In this document: in pieces, positions 4,407 through 11,842 of the stretch
Position numbering within the stretch: position 1 is the stretch's first letter
Layout of the letters: each line of letters starts with the position of its first letter
Assembly: GCA_965602945.1 (NCBI GenBank)
Contig: CBFDBC010000094.1
Coordinates: 1 to 12,994, forward strand
Reading direction: 5' to 3'
Source: JAUXEH01 sp965602945
GTDB taxonomy: Bacteria > Acidobacteriota > Aminicenantia > Aminicenantales > Aminicenantaceae
Length of the DNA stretch: 12,994 nucleotides
Notes under the pieces: model-generated
What the model was told of the DNA's origin: nothing
What the model saw: only the letters and a program-made list of their open reading frames with translations
The model's database searches: none
Made by a program: the position numbers and the translations under genes

Positions 4407-6968
4407 TCATTCGTAACGGAGAGAATCCACCGGATCGGCGCCTGCGGCCCGGAGGGCCTGCAGGCTGACCGCAAACAGAGCTATGGCCAAGGCCAGCCCT
4501 CCGGAAAGGATGAAGAGGTGCAGCCCGATACCGGTGCGGTAGGCGAAGTTCTCGAGCCACATCCTCAAGATATAATAAGCGGCCGGCCAGGCGATGACAT
4601 TCGCCAGCAGGACCAGTACCATGGATTCCTTGATGAGGAGGCGCAGTATACTCGGCACGGACGCGCCCAGCACCTTCCGGATCCCCACTTCCTTGGTGCG
4701 CTGCTGTGCCACGAAGGCGATGAGGCCTAAAAGGCCGATGCAGGAGATGAAGATGGCCAGGAAGGTGAAGTATTTGAGAAGCGTGCCCGTGGCCTGCTCG
4801 GTCCGGTATCTTCGATCCAGGCTTTCGTCCATGAACCAATAGTCGAAGCTGAAGCCGGCTGTGAGCTCCTTCCACCGGGCCTCGATGAATCCGACGGTGG
4901 CGGGGATGTCGTCCGGCCCGATCCGGATGTTGATGACGTCGAACATTCCCGGGTTGTAGGCCAGTATGACCGGCTGTATCCGGGCGTGGAGCGTCTGCGT
5001 ATGGAAGTCCTTGATCACGCCGATGATGCTGCCGCGATAGTTGTCCCAGAAGGTCAGACTCTTTCCCAGCGGTGATTCATCCCCGAACTCCATCGCTCTA
5101 ACGGCCGACTCGTTGAGGACGAAACTTTCACCCTGGTCGCTCTGAATGTCATCGGAGAAGAAGCGACCCTGCACGAGTTCCATCCTGTGGGTGTCCAGGA
5201 AATCGGGATCACAGAATATGACCTCGAAGGTCAGCTTCGGATCCCCGCTTTTCCCTTCCCATATCACGTCCTCGCGGGCACCGCTCTCCCAATCCCCCAT
5301 CCTCTGGCTCGTGAAGGAAACGCTGTGGATGTCCGGATGCTTGAGCAGCTCGTTTTTTATGGCCTGATAGCCCCGCTCTCCCCATCTGGAATCCGAACAC
5401 ACGATGAGGTTTTTATCGAAGCCCAGGTCCCGGTTCCGGATGAAATCCAGCTGGCGGTAGATGACGAACGTCCCGATCATGAGGAAGATGGCGATGGTGT
5501 ACTGGACGATGACCAGGATCCTTCGCAGAACGGGCGAGCGGCCGTTTCCCATGACATTCCGGGATGCCTGCAGGACCTTGACCGGCTGAAAGGACGAAAG
5601 CAGAAACGCCGGGTAGAAGCCGGAAAGGAGGCCGGTCAAGCCGAGGATCCCAAATATGCCCAGGAGCATGCCCCTGCTGCCGAACAGATCCGGGCCCAGG
5701 GCAAATTCCTTTCCCGAAAGATTGTTGAAAACCGGCAGAAAAAAACCCACCAGAAAGACTGCAGCCAGGACCGCAACCAGGGCAAACAGAAGGGACTCTC
5801 CAAAGAACTGCCGGATCAGGTTCGTCCTTCGGGCTCCCACCACCTTTCTCAGGCCGACCTCTCTGGCCCTGAGCGAGGACCTGGCCGTGGTCAGGTTGAT
5901 AAAATTGATGCAGGCTATGACGAGGACAAAGATCGCCATCGCGGAAAAGATATAGACATACAGGATCGGCCCGCCCTGGCCTTGTGGATTGAGGTGGATC
6001 CCTGTGAGGGGCTGGAGTTTCAGCCGCGCCTGGTTCTGCGGATCCCGGTCCGCCACAAGCCCGGACACCCTTTGCTCGAAATCCCTGCACGGAACGCCTT
6101 TCCCAAGTCGAACATAGGTCCAGGTCGCATTGCTGGTCCAGTTGTTGTCGGTCCGGCCCTGCGTGAGAAGCTCATAGGGCAGCACACAGCTGAACTGGAA
6201 ACTGGAATTGCGGGGCATGTTTTCGAGGACGCCGGTCACCACCAGAGAAGATTCACGGTTCACTGTCAGGCTCTTGCCGATCGGATCCTCCTGGCCGAAC
6301 AGTTTGTGTGCCAATTCCTGTGTGATCGCGATGGATCGTGGATCGAGGAGGGCGGTCCGGGGATCTCCCTTGAGAAAGGGAAAGGAAAACACCGCGAAAT
6401 AAGACGGATCCGCCACGAGCGGCCTCTCCGCGAAGCTGTTGTCACCGAATCGCAGCTGGATCTTATTGATCAGCCTGTAACGGGCTGCGTTCACGACCTC
6501 GGGATACTCGGCCGTGAGGTGCGGGGCGAGGGCATCGGGGGTTACCGGTGTCAGGTGGCCGTCGTGCTGCTTCTGCACGATCCTGAAGATATTTTCGGAG
6601 TTCTCGTGGAACCGGTCCCAGCTGAGCTCATCCTGGATCCACATCAGGATCAGGATGCAGCAAGCGATCCCCAGTGCCAGCCCAGAGATGTTGATCAAGG
6701 AATAGGCCTTGTTCCTCTTCAGATTCCGCCAGGTGATGATGAGATAGTTTTTAAACATGACTCCACTCCAAAATACCGAGAATGCGATGGCCTTGACCGC
6801 CTGTTGCCAGTACCAGAGGCTGGCCTTCACACGGCCCTGTCTCTCGGCCATGAGGGCGAACATCTCATCATGGTCCCCAAGAAAGGTATCTCCCAGGTGC
6901 GGGGGGGCCATCCAGTTCAGGATCGCCCGCGCCACCAAAGGCGGCCTGTGGGTTTCACTATCGGTCAC
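4407..6968 (-). CDS. Orphan MacB/FtsX-type ABC permease with permease prefix domain (ADOP-like)
   Basis: An 853-residue integral membrane protein. Residues about 8-60 form the PadR-linked permease prefix domain (PPLVARAILNWMAPP, then LGDHDEMF and WYWQQ). A first membrane helix at 88-111 leads into a large periplasmic MacB-type domain (about 112-330). The first FtsX unit spans 335-460, with the cytoplasmic motif REVGLRKVVGA at 369-379. A second helix near 483-503 and a second periplasmic domain precede the second FtsX unit (728-845), with KEVGIRKVLGA at 759-769. The C-terminus DPVDSLRYE is typical. No ATPase gene is present, which fits the orphan permeases common in Acidobacteriota. The start is GTG at 6966-6968 behind GGAG within the end of the PadR gene. 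It probably moves lipids, peptides or antibiotics or transmits force across the membrane; the substrate is unknown. Confidence 0.9.
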   Translation of the reverse strand: MTDSETHRPPLVARAILNWMAPPHLGDTFLGDHDEMFALMAERQGRVKASLWYWQQAVKAIAFSVFWSGVMFKNYLIITWRNLKRNKAYSLINISGLALGIACCILILMWIQDELSWDRFHENSENIFRIVQKQHDGHLTPVTPDALAPHLTAEYPEVVNAARYRLINKIQLRFGDNSFAERPLVADPSYFAVFSFPFLKGDPRTALLDPRSIAITQELAHKLFGQEDPIGKSLTVNRESSLVVTGVLENMPRNSSFQFSCVLPYELLTQGRTDNNWTSNATWTYVRLGKGVPCRDFEQRVSGLVADRDPQNQARLKLQPLTGIHLNPQGQGGPILYVYIFSAMAIFVLVIACINFINLTTARSSLRAREVGLRKVVGARRTNLIRQFFGESLLFALVAVLAAVFLVGFFLPVFNNLSGKEFALGPDLFGSRGMLLGIFGILGLTGLLSGFYPAFLLSSFQPVKVLQASRNVMGNGRSPVLRRILVIVQYTIAIFLMIGTFVIYRQLDFIRNRDLGFDKNLIVCSDSRWGERGYQAIKNELLKHPDIHSVSFTSQRMGDWESGAREDVIWEGKSGDPKLTFEVIFCDPDFLDTHRMELVQGRFFSDDIQSDQGESFVLNESAVRAMEFGDESPLGKSLTFWDNYRGSIIGVIKDFHTQTLHARIQPVILAYNPGMFDVINIRIGPDDIPATVGFIEARWKELTAGFSFDYWFMDESLDRRYRTEQATGTLLKYFTFLAIFISCIGLLGLIAFVAQQRTKEVGIRKVLGASVPSILRLLIKESMVLVLLANVIAWPAAYYILRMWLENFAYRTGIGLHLFILSGGLALAIALFAVSLQALRAAGADPVDSLRYE

Positions 6969-6974
6969 GTATCT

Positions 6975-7295
6975 TTACTCCAGCGCAGCCTCGCTCACCT
7001 CAGCCCACATGGCCGCCTGGATCTTTTTATGGGCCTTGAGCGCCTCCTTGCCTTTCCGGGTGATCCGGTAGTACCGCTTGCGCTTCCCTCCCCTTTCCCT
7101 GGTGGGGCTGCCCAACTCGGAATTGAGGAACTCCTTCTCCTCCAGCCTATAGAGGGGGATGTAGATCCCGCCCAGGGTCCATTTCTTCCGAGTGGACTGT
7201 TCGATGTGTTCCAGGATAGGGAGGCTGTAGGCCTCCGCTTCCAGCTTCAGTACGGCCAGCAGCACATATTCCTCGGCCCGTGTCAGCAGCTTCAT
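6975..7295 (-). CDS. PadR-family transcriptional regulator
   Basis: A 106-residue small PadR (winged helix) protein. The N-terminal helix-turn-helix is EEYVLLAVLKLEAEAYSLPI, with the recognition helix around GGIYIPLYRLEEKEFL. The wing is GSPTRERGGKRKRYYRIT, followed by KGKEAL and a C-terminal dimerisation helix. PadR proteins of this type are usually encoded immediately before the permease they control. Here the permease GTG lies 6 bases after the PadR TAA and its ribosome binding site is inside the PadR gene, so they form one operon. GGGAGG (complement of 7301-7306) precedes the ATG. A consensus promoter overlapped by a palindrome lies upstream, suggesting autoregulation. The inducing ligand is unknown. 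Confidence 0.93.
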   Translation of the reverse strand: MKLLTRAEEYVLLAVLKLEAEAYSLPILEHIEQSTRKKWTLGGIYIPLYRLEEKEFLNSELGSPTRERGGKRKRYYRITRKGKEALKAHKKIQAAMWAEVSEAALE

Positions 7296-7320
7296 GTCAT
7301 CCTCCCGTTATATTACTTTA

Positions 7321-7349
7321 AATATAAGGAATACAGGCTTGCCTGTCAA
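7321..7349 (-). promoter_or_regulatory. Sigma-70-type promoter of the PadR-permease operon
   Basis: On the minus strand TTGACA (complement of 7344-7349) and TATATT (complement of 7321-7326) are separated by 17 bases. A/T-rich sequence directly upstream (7350-7375) resembles an UP element. Transcription would start near 7314, about 20 bases before the ATG. Confidence 0.75.
7333..7346. repeat. Perfect 6-bp palindrome in the PadR promoter (candidate operator)
   Basis: ACAGGC at 7333-7338 and GCCTGT at 7341-7346 flank a TT centre. The palindrome sits in the spacer and covers the first bases of the -35 box, where a bound dimer would block RNA polymerase. PadR proteins bind dyad sites in their own promoters, so this is the natural candidate; binding is inferred. 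Confidence 0.5.
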
Positions 7350-7410
7350 GCATTTTATTTTAATTTAAAGGAAAATAGAGGGAAAGGTGGAATTCCCAGG
7401 AAGAAACACT

Positions 7411-7965
7411 TTAGCGGGGGTGACGAAATCCGGAGGTATCGGGCCATCTGACCTCCGCCAGTTTCTTCAGTTCCGCCTCATGGGCTTTGATCGCCCTATT
7501 CTTTTTCGCCACATCGAAGTACAGGGCAATGCTGATGGCGAAAGCTGTCGCGCCAGCCGCCATGTACAGCCACTTACGCGAACCCCCGGAGCTCTTTATC
7601 GGGTCCTGCAACTCATCACGTTCGGATTCGACCTGTTCCCCGTAGGTGGCGAAACCGTAGATGCAGGCGCCGCCCACGACGGCACATGCGATCGAGGCGA
7701 TGAGCGAGGTCTTTTTCTTTTTTTTCAATTGAGCGATCTCTGCCTGGATCTGAGTGATAACGGGATTACTGCCTGACTGCTGTGTTTCCTGCCGTACCCA
7801 AACCAGAATCCGTTCCCTGAATGTGAGGTCGAGATCTATGGCCGTCCGGGCATAGCACTTCTTCAATGAAAATTCCGCTGTGTGTGTCTCCGACATGGGA
7901 AAGACGAAAACAGACGTCATCAAGGTGAAAAACAGCAGTGTCGCAAGAATCCGGCAGTCTCTCAT
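7411..7965 (-). CDS. Hypothetical membrane protein
   Basis: I do not recognise this 184-residue protein. Residues 6-22 are hydrophobic (ILATLLFFTLMTSVFVF) and look like a signal peptide or first membrane helix. Residues 50-80 are polar with a coiled-coil look (ITQIQAEIAQLKKKKK). Two membrane helices follow, at about 87-106 (SLIASIACAVVGGACIYGF) and 131-151 (WLYMAAGATAFAISIALYF). The C-terminal helix is Lys/Glu/Ala-rich (KAHEAELKKLAEV). The ATG at 7965 has GGGAG about 10 bases upstream and its own consensus promoter. The open frame continues upstream to 8427, but that part overlaps the oppositely encoded iron-sulfur gene and shows no protein-like pattern. The Lys run is encoded by A8-G-A5-G and contains the -1 slippery heptamer A AAA AAG (complement of 7717-7723) in the correct phase. 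Confidence 0.75.
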   Translation of the reverse strand: MRDCRILATLLFFTLMTSVFVFPMSETHTAEFSLKKCYARTAIDLDLTFRERILVWVRQETQQSGSNPVITQIQAEIAQLKKKKKTSLIASIACAVVGGACIYGFATYGEQVESERDELQDPIKSSGGSRKWLYMAAGATAFAISIALYFDVAKKNRAIKAHEAELKKLAEVRWPDTSGFRHPR

Positions 7966-8001
7966 AATGTAACTCCCAGAAAACCCCTGACTATTGGCTA
8001 A

Positions 8002-8030
8002 AACATATACACAATCTGAATCCGTGTCAA
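8002..8030 (-). promoter_or_regulatory. Sigma-70-type promoter of the hypothetical membrane protein
   Basis: On the minus strand TTGACA (complement of 8025-8030) and TATGTT (complement of 8002-8007) are 17 bases apart, with the ATG about 37 bases downstream of the -10. The match is good; activity is inferred. Confidence 0.65.
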
Positions 8031-8070
8031 GGCCGCAAGTCCGCGCGGCTCGTACCCGCCGTCCTGCCTT

Positions 8071-8098
8071 TTGACAGGTGGAGCTTAACTGTGATAAT
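8071..8098 (+). promoter_or_regulatory. Sigma-70-type promoter of the molybdenum hydroxylase operon
   Basis: TTGACA at 8071-8076 and GATAAT at 8093-8098 are 16 bases apart. TG one base before the -10 (8090-8091) gives an extended -10. It is divergent from the promoter at 8002-8030, with about 40 bases between the two -35 boxes. AAGGGG at 8130-8135 serves as ribosome binding site for the ATG at 8143. Confidence 0.65.
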
Positions 8099-8142
8099 TT
8101 TGAAGACACGTATGGGAAACGCGTCCGATAAGGGGTTTCGGG

Positions 8143-8622
8143 ATGGAAAAAAACATAAGTTTTAGTCTGAACGGTAAGCCGGTGCGTATGACCGCGGATC
8201 CGGGGCGCATGCTCCTGTGGGTGCTGCGCTCGGACCTCGAACTCACAGGAGCCAAGCACAGCTGCGGCGAGGGTTTCTGCGGAGCCTGTACGGTCCTCGT
8301 AGATGGCGATGCCGTACTGTCCTGTCAGTATCCGATCCAGGGCGTGGAGGGAAAAGAGGTGCTGACCATCGAGGGGCTCGCTGAAAACGGAGACCTCCAC
8401 CCGCTTCAGAAAGCTTTCCTGAAACACAACGCGCTGCAGTGCGGATTCTGCACTCCCGGAATGATCCTCAAGGCCTATGAGCTCCTGTTGGAAAATCCCC
8501 GGCCCTCAGCTGCGGAGATCGCTGTGGCCATGGAAGGGAACCTGTGCCGCTGCGGGAGCTACAATCGAATCATCCTCGCTGTCCAGGCCGCAGCCAGGGG
8601 CATGCAGGGAGGGATTGGATGA
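8143..8622 (+). CDS. Molybdenum hydroxylase small subunit, two [2Fe-2S] clusters (IorA/CoxS-like)
   Basis: A 159-residue protein of normal length for the iron-sulfur subunit of the xanthine dehydrogenase family. The plant-ferredoxin-type N-terminal cluster is bound by C41, C46, C49 and C61 (CGEGFCGAC, then SC). The C-terminal all-helical cluster domain has C100 and C103 (QCGFCTPG) and C135 and C137 (NLCRCGSY). All eight ligands are present. It passes electrons from the molybdenum centre of the large subunit to an outside acceptor. No signal peptide is seen, so if the enzyme is exported this subunit would ride with the large subunit. Its TGA overlaps the next ATG (8619-8622), giving coupled translation. 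No FAD subunit gene accompanies it, as in isoquinoline 1-oxidoreductase (IorAB)-type enzymes. Confidence 0.95.
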   Translation: MEKNISFSLNGKPVRMTADPGRMLLWVLRSDLELTGAKHSCGEGFCGACTVLVDGDAVLSCQYPIQGVEGKEVLTIEGLAENGDLHPLQKAFLKHNALQCGFCTPGMILKAYELLLENPRPSAAEIAVAMEGNLCRCGSYNRIILAVQAAARGMQGGIG

Positions 8623-10781
8623 GAGACGACAAGTGGATCCTGAATGACTCGGACATCGATGCTGCATCGGGCGGCTTGGACCGCAGGGAATTTATCAAGC
8701 TTCTGGGCGGAGGCATCGTCATTTGTTTTGCCGTGGACGATCCTTCGCTGGCCCAACAGAGAAGGCGCGGTCAGGGCTATCCCGAGGACTTCAACGCCTA
8801 CCTCAAGATCGGCGAGGACGGCCGGATCGCCTGCTTCACCGGCAAGATCGAGATGGGCCAGGGGATCCACACCTCGCTGGGACAGATGCTGGCCGAGGAG
8901 CTGGATGTGCCCCTGGACTCGGTGGACATGGTCATGGGAGACACGGCCCTCTGCCCCTATGACAGCGGCACTTTCGGCTCGCGGAGCACCAAGTATTTCG
9001 GCCCGCCTCTGCGCCAGGCCGCGGCCGAGGCCCGGGTAGTACTAATGCAGCTGGCGGCCGAACATCTCGGCGTAGAGCAGGAGCGGCTGCTGACCCGGGG
9101 AGGTGAGGTCCTGGTCAAGGACGATCCCGGCAGGAAGATCTCATACGCCCGGTTGGCCAAAGGCCGAGCGGTCACGCGGTATCTGGAAGAAAAGCCGCCC
9201 ATAAAACACCATTCCAAACACACGATCTCAGGCCTGCCCACGGACCGGAGAGACGGCCCCGCCAAGGTCACAGGGGAGGCCGAGTTCGCCGTAGACATCC
9301 GCCTGCCCGATATGCTGTATGCCCGGATCGTGCGGCCCCCTGCCCATGGCGCGAAGATCGAGCGTGTGGACACTTCCGAGGCCGAAAAGATCGCGGGGAT
9401 ACACATCTTCCGGGAGAATGGCATGGTGGCCGTGCTGCACGAGCACCCGGATGTGGCCGATAAGGCGGTCAACCTGATCGAGGCAAGATTCGGGCCCGCT
9501 GAATCCGGGCTGGACAACGAGACCATCTTCACACACCTCAAGGCCTCGGCCCCGGAGGGGAACGTCGTGACCGAGGCCGGGAACGTGGCGGAGGGGAAGA
9601 AGCTGGCAGCCAAATCCTTTGACGCGGCCTACTTCAACCACTATGTCGCCCATGCGCCCTCGGAAACACACACGGCCATGGCCCGTGTGGATGGGAACCA
9701 GGCAACGATCTGGGCCTCGACGCAGTCGCCCTTCCGGGCCCAGCGGGAGGCGGCCCAGGCCCTGGGATTTCCGGAAGAAAACGTCCGCGTGATCACCCCC
9801 TTCGTGGGCTGTGGATTCGGGGGCAAGAACCAGGGAAACCAGGTCTCGGAGGCGGCGGTCCTGGCCAAGCTGAGCGGCAGGCCGGTCCAGGTGGCCTGGA
9901 CACGGAAGGAGGAGTTCTTCTTCGACACTTTCCGGCCGGCGGCCGTGATCGAGATCCATTCGGGGCTCGATTCCTCAAACCACATGGTCTTCTGGGAATA
10001 TCACAACTACTTTGCCGGTGACAGGAGCTCCCAGCCCTTCTACGACATCCCCCATCACCGCGTCCTGTCCATGGGCGGCTGGGGAGGCAGGGGCGGAGGC
10101 AGCCCCCACCCCTTCGGTGTCGGCGCCTGGCGCGGGCCGGGCAGCAACACCAACGTGTTCGCCATGGAAGCCCACACCGACGTCATGGCTGCCGCCTCGG
10201 GCATGGATGCCCTGGCATTCCGGCTGCACAACCTTACGGACAAAAGGATGATACGCGTCCTGCACGCGGCCGCCGAACGGTTCGGGCACCCCTTCTCCCC
10301 CGCCCCCAGCGGCAAAGGATACGGGATCGCCTGCACGGACTACCTGGGCACGTATGTGGCCACCATGGCAGAGGTCAGGGTCGACAAGCACACCGGAGCG
10401 GTTCGAGCGGAGCGGATCGTGTGCGCCCAGGACACGGGCGAGGTGATCAACCCGGAAGGCGTGAGGATGCAGATCGAGGGCTGCCTCACCATGGGCCTGG
10501 GCTACTGCCTGACCGAGGAGATCCGGTTCAAGGACGGCCGGATCCTGGATGAGAACTTCGACACCTACGAGATCCCCCGCTTCTCATGGCTGCCCAAGAT
10601 CGAGACCGTGCTGGTGGACAATCCCGAGATGGCGCCCCAGGGATGCGGGGAGCCGGCCATAACGACCATGGGGGCCGTGATCGCCAACGCGGTCTTCGAT
10701 GCAGCGGGCGTACGGATGTTTACGCTCCCCATGACGCCGGACCGGATCAAAGAAACCCTGAGGGATCGAAGTTCGGACTAG
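8619..10781 (+). CDS. Molybdopterin-binding large subunit, IorB-like molybdenum hydroxylase
   Basis: A 720-residue catalytic subunit. Residues 21-38 (DRREFIKLLGGG then a hydrophobic stretch) form a Tat-type export signal with R22-R23. A molybdopterin-binding segment comes first, with EMGQG at 78-82. The a/b hammerhead starts near GPAKVTG (213-219). The main cofactor domains follow, with GCGFGGK at 397-403, GAWRGPG at 502-508 and QGCGEPA, whose E678 corresponds to the catalytic base Glu of xanthine dehydrogenase. This order, with cofactor-binding sequence before the hammerhead, is typical of IorB-like proteins. The family hydroxylates N-heterocycles or aldehydes with water as oxygen source; the substrate cannot be told. 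The ATG at 8619 is chosen because of the ATGA overlap; the frame's upstream extension to 8544 lies inside the small subunit. Its TAG stop interlocks with that of the convergent gene. Confidence 0.93.
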   Translation: MRDDKWILNDSDIDAASGGLDRREFIKLLGGGIVICFAVDDPSLAQQRRRGQGYPEDFNAYLKIGEDGRIACFTGKIEMGQGIHTSLGQMLAEELDVPLDSVDMVMGDTALCPYDSGTFGSRSTKYFGPPLRQAAAEARVVLMQLAAEHLGVEQERLLTRGGEVLVKDDPGRKISYARLAKGRAVTRYLEEKPPIKHHSKHTISGLPTDRRDGPAKVTGEAEFAVDIRLPDMLYARIVRPPAHGAKIERVDTSEAEKIAGIHIFRENGMVAVLHEHPDVADKAVNLIEARFGPAESGLDNETIFTHLKASAPEGNVVTEAGNVAEGKKLAAKSFDAAYFNHYVAHAPSETHTAMARVDGNQATIWASTQSPFRAQREAAQALGFPEENVRVITPFVGCGFGGKNQGNQVSEAAVLAKLSGRPVQVAWTRKEEFFFDTFRPAAVIEIHSGLDSSNHMVFWEYHNYFAGDRSSQPFYDIPHHRVLSMGGWGGRGGGSPHPFGVGAWRGPGSNTNVFAMEAHTDVMAAASGMDALAFRLHNLTDKRMIRVLHAAAERFGHPFSPAPSGKGYGIACTDYLGTYVATMAEVRVDKHTGAVRAERIVCAQDTGEVINPEGVRMQIEGCLTMGLGYCLTEEIRFKDGRILDENFDTYEIPRFSWLPKIETVLVDNPEMAPQGCGEPAITTMGAVIANAVFDAAGVRMFTLPMTPDRIKETLRDRSSD

Positions 10782-11842
10782 GCGGCCTCGAGCTCGGCGA
10801 GGAGCTCAGAGATGATTTCTTTCACGGTGACGATCCTGTCGATACGGTAGGCATTCTGCCCGCAGAAGATGAGCCCGTGGTCCGTGTCCCCTTTGTAGGA
10901 ATTCACGAGTGCCTCGGCGATACAGTATCGGGCTGATTCGACCTTGCAGGCCGTGAGGCACCGGTAGGGGCACTTGATCTTCATTTTCCCTTTTTCCAGG
11001 TCGACCAGGAATTTATTCTTTATGGCCCGGCCCGGCATGCCCACGGGACTCTTGATGATGATGATATCTTCTTTTTTGGCATCCAGGTAGTGCTGCTTGA
11101 ATTCCGGGGAGACGCCGCACTCTTCCGTGCAGACGAAGCGAGTGGCCATCTGGACGCCCGAGGCACCCAGGCGCAGCATACGGGCAATGTCCGCTCCCGT
11201 GTAGATCCCTCCCGCCGTGATCACAGGGATTTTTTTCCCGTAGCGGTCCTCGTAGGGTTTGATGGTTTCCAGTATCTCAGGCAGCAGTATTTCCAGGGAG
11301 AATTTTTCAGGCTGTTGGAGCTGTTCTTCCGAAAAACCGAGGTGGCCCCCGGCCAGCGGCCCCTCCAGGATCAAGGCATCGGGGGTCCTGGTATAGCGCT
11401 TGTTCCAGGAGCGGAGGATGAATTCTGCAATGCGTGAAGAGCTGACGATGGGAATCAGGTTTACGGAAGGATCGTCCACCAGGGCGGGAAGTTTTGCAGG
11501 GAGACCGGCACCATATATGATCAGCTTGATCCCCTCCCTGACGGAGGCCTTGATCAGGTCATCCGCATTGCTGAGGACCCCCATGAAATTGATCGCGATG
11601 TGGCCCTGTGTCAGACTCCGGGCTTTCTGTATCTCCTTTACCAGGGCCTCTCGCGACGCGGTTTCGTAATCCGCCAGGGATTCTTCCGTTTCTCCCAGGC
11701 CGATGCTCGACATGGTGCCGATGCCGCCTTCCTCAGCGACGGCCGAGGCCAGGGAAGAAAGCGAGACCTTCACACCCATGCCGCCCTGGATGATCGGAAT
11801 ATCCGCGATCACGGTGCCTATCTCAAGTTTTGGAATCTTCAT
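10778..11842 (-). CDS. FMN-dependent nitronate monooxygenase / FabK-like oxidoreductase
   Basis: A 354-residue TIM-barrel flavoprotein of the nitronate monooxygenase (2-nitropropane dioxygenase)/FabK family. Visible motifs are IIQGGMG (17-23) at the FMN site, GGHLGF (165-170) with the catalytic-position H167, AGGIYTG (210-216) for phosphate binding, and GASGVQMATRF (226-236). A C-terminal Cys cluster, C291, C295, C299, C307 and C327 (KCPYRCLTAC, YCIAEAL, FCGQNAYR), occurs in one clade of the family and is absent from classical FabK. The ATG follows the TAA of the fabF-like gene with no gap (TAAATG), with GAGGA as ribosome binding site, so the two are translationally coupled. That context favours a role in acyl-ACP chemistry, possibly enoyl reduction, over nitronate detoxification; this is inference. 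Confidence 0.88.
   Translation of the reverse strand: MKIPKLEIGTVIADIPIIQGGMGVKVSLSSLASAVAEEGGIGTMSSIGLGETEESLADYETASREALVKEIQKARSLTQGHIAINFMGVLSNADDLIKASVREGIKLIIYGAGLPAKLPALVDDPSVNLIPIVSSSRIAEFILRSWNKRYTRTPDALILEGPLAGGHLGFSEEQLQQPEKFSLEILLPEILETIKPYEDRYGKKIPVITAGGIYTGADIARMLRLGASGVQMATRFVCTEECGVSPEFKQHYLDAKKEDIIIIKSPVGMPGRAIKNKFLVDLEKGKMKIKCPYRCLTACKVESARYCIAEALVNSYKGDTDHGLIFCGQNAYRIDRIVTVKEIISELLAELEAA

Noticed and set aside
4243..4875. 210-codon minus-strand frame crossing the convergent Spy/permease ends
   Set aside because: It is an out-of-frame shadow of the permease 3' end and the opposite strand of the RG-rich tail, with no recognisable domain.
7390..7397. GGAATTCC palindrome downstream of the hypothetical membrane protein gene as a terminator
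   Set aside because: It is an 8-base self-complementary site with no loop and no T-run, so it cannot form an intrinsic terminator.
5187..7451. Very long open frame (754 codons) on the plus strand opposite the permease and PadR genes
   Set aside because: It is antisense to two well-supported genes and their promoter, shows no recognisable domain, is compositionally odd (Gln/Arg/Pro/Gly-rich) and has no good start or ribosome binding site. It is a by-product of the codon pattern of the real genes.
7966..8427. N-terminal extension of the hypothetical membrane protein gene (open frame to 8427)
   Set aside because: It crosses the divergent promoter region and lies opposite the iron-sulfur subunit gene. 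The ATG at 7965 has a ribosome binding site, a promoter and a signal-peptide-like start.
8544..8618. Earlier in-frame start for the hydroxylase large subunit
   Set aside because: It lies wholly inside the small-subunit gene and encodes a sequence unrelated to the family. The ATGA overlap at 8619 is the natural start.
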